Assembly (NCBI GenBank): GCA_017453605.1
Contig: JAFTEP010000236.1
Location: 1-14,182 of the forward strand
Reading direction: 5' to 3'
DNA from: Clostridia bacterium
GTDB taxonomy: Bacteria; Bacillota; Clostridia; Oscillospirales; SIG627
DNA: 14,182 bases
Positions within the stretch are counted from its first letter, which is position 1; each line of letters starts with the position of its first letter. This document shows, piece after piece, positions 13,129 through 14,182 of this stretch. Both the position numbers and the translations under genes were made by a program. The notes under the pieces were generated by a model. The model worked only from the letters and a program-made list of their open reading frames with translations. It was not told where the DNA came from and made no database searches.

Positions 13129-14182
13129 TCAGAAGCTGATGATCCTGTTGTAGGTGTCGATGGCGAACTGATCGGTCATTCCGGAGATATAGTGGATGAC
13201 CGCCCGGCAGTAGTCCTTCCTGTCGGAAAGATCGTAGACCGGGAGGTTTTCGTGCCCGGGAACGAGTGAAGCGAAAACGACGAGCCAGTCGAGGAACCTG
13301 CCGCAGGGCTCGGGATAGAGCCTCATCATATCCTTCAGGCGTCCGAAAGTGTCCGGGCCCTCGTAGGCTCCGGCGAAGAGAGAATAGATCTCCTCGATGA
13401 CGAGCTCGAAGTATTTGTCGGCACGGGTCACTCTCGGCGCGTTGTAGATGTGCGAGCCGTTGAAGCGTCGGATGAGCTCGACGAGGCGGTTGGTCTCCTG
13501 AGAGAACCTTATGCCGCTGTCGGGATCGGAATTGGCGCAGAGATCGCTGATGAGGTGATTGATGATGACGGTGTTGTTAGAATCCTTGCCGAGATGGGTG
13601 CGGATGAGCAAGTCGAGCTCTTTTGAATCCTCGGGGGAAAGGATCCCGAGGATGCGGGCGTCCTCAATATCCCTGCCGAGATACGAGATCCTGTCGGCGA
13701 GCTTCACGACGCAGGCCTCGTAGGTGAATGGGGCGTAAAGATTGGGACTTGTGCAGAGCGCAAGATCTATAGCCTCGTCTCTCGGAACGACGCCGGCCTC
13801 GCCGCTCTCTCCGCAGTGAGAGATTATGCCGTCGCGGACGGCGTAGGTCAGAAAGAGGTTTTTCTTGACGCGGTTCTCGTCCTCTAAAAGTTCGAGCCTG
13901 TCGACGAACAAAAGCCCGTTCTTTTCGTGCCAGAACTTCTCTCCGACGTCTTTTTGCATAAGCTTGTCGAGCGCCCTCTCGCCCTTGTGACCGAAGGGAG
14001 AATGCCCGAGGTCGTGCGAAATGGCGATGGCGGCGGTCAGCTCCGCGTTGAGACCGAGCGCGCCCGCGATCGCCATAGAGACCGACTCGACGTGAAGAAC
14101 GTGCTCTATCCTCGTGCAGACGTGGTCGTTGCTCGGAGAAAAGAACACCTGAGTCTTGTGTTTCAGACGGCGGAAAGCCGAA
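13129..14182 (-). CDS. dGTPase-like HD-domain phosphohydrolase, 5' part missing
   Basis: About 351 C-terminal residues of a deoxyguanosinetriphosphate triphosphohydrolase-like protein; the gene runs off the right edge. The frame is open to the last base, and the edge codons read SAFRRLKHKTQVF, a conserved block of the family, so the GTG at 14148 is internal and not a start. Counting from that edge Ser, the HD metal site is complete: His27 in TRIEHVLHVESVS, His56-Asp57 in ISHDLGHSPFGHKGERAL (55-72), and the later Asp in VVKLADRISYLGRDIEDA. Members cleave dNTPs to nucleoside and triphosphate; many bacterial homologues have unknown preference. It is upstream of the metallo-beta-lactamase-fold gene on the same strand with a 20-nt gap. 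About 50-70 N-terminal residues are probably outside the window. Confidence 0.92.
   Translation of the reverse strand, partial: SAFRRLKHKTQVFFSPSNDHVCTRIEHVLHVESVSMAIAGALGLNAELTAAIAISHDLGHSPFGHKGERALDKLMQKDVGEKFWHEKNGLLFVDRLELLEDENRVKKNLFLTYAVRDGIISHCGESGEAGVVPRDEAIDLALCTSPNLYAPFTYEACVVKLADRISYLGRDIEDARILGILSPEDSKELDLLIRTHLGKDSNNTVIINHLISDLCANSDPDSGIRFSQETNRLVELIRRFNGSHIYNAPRVTRADKYFELVIEEIYSLFAGAYEGPDTFGRLKDMMRLYPEPCGRFLDWLVVFASLVPGHENLPVYDLSDRKDYCRAVIHYISGMTDQFAIDTYNRIISF

Noticed and set aside
1..14182. CRISPR arrays, tRNA or rRNA genes, insertion sequences, phage or defence genes
   Set aside because: No repeated spacer arrays, cloverleaf-type sequences, transposase or integrase motifs, or known defence domains were seen on either strand. 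The HD and metallo-beta-lactamase-fold hydrolases have housekeeping-type signatures and no defence neighbours in the window.

Overview
The window looks like a piece of a moderately GC-rich Firmicute chromosome, most likely an uncultured clostridial lineage of the Oscillospiraceae/Christensenellales type. The reasons are frequent AGA/AGG arginine and ATA isoleucine codons, strong GGAGG-type ribosome binding sites, promoters of the TTGACA/TATAAT type, a TrpR-like (YerC family) regulator heading a his operon, and a short-form HisG paired with HisZ. This placement comes from sequence style only, not from a marker gene. No tRNA, rRNA, CRISPR array, insertion sequence or phage gene was seen.

Layout. 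Positions 1-2031 (+) hold a 675-residue protein with a TIM-barrel, glycosidase-like architecture and no family I can name. Positions 2096-2530 (+) encode a small all-helical DUF2383-like four-helix-bundle protein, preceded by a 12-bp perfect inverted repeat that contains its Shine-Dalgarno and followed by a strong terminator. A convergent gene (4328-2589, -) encodes a second glycosidase-like barrel protein resembling the DUF5696 group. A 211-bp intergenic region (4329-4539) carries two divergent promoters separated by three A-tracts in exact helical phase.

Positions 4540-12227 are one compact histidine operon: hisR(yerC)-hisZ-hisG-hisD-hisC-hisB-hisH-hisA-hisF-hisIE. Most junctions overlap by 1-7 nt, so translation is probably coupled throughout. 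It covers every step from PRPP + ATP to histidine except histidinol-phosphate phosphatase, which must be encoded elsewhere. The promoter holds a TTTACCAC/GTGGTAAA palindrome exactly between -35 and -10. This fits autoregulation by the first gene product and explains why there is no T-box or leader-peptide attenuator.

After hisIE comes a 56-codon remnant of an amidohydrolase (D-aminoacylase-like) that stops just where the metal-binding His-x-His should begin, then a terminator. The last two genes run on the minus strand: a dGTPase-like HD hydrolase, cut by the right window edge, followed 20 nt later by a metallo-beta-lactamase-fold hydrolase of the glyoxalase II type.

Most of the window is ordinary metabolism. 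The points worth a second look are the regulatory architecture (the his operator, the phased A-tracts, the repeat sequestering the 2096 gene's RBS), the amidohydrolase remnant, a 23-nt exact direct repeat inside hisD, and the uncharacterised barrel protein at the left edge. I see no evidence of a new defence system or mobile system.
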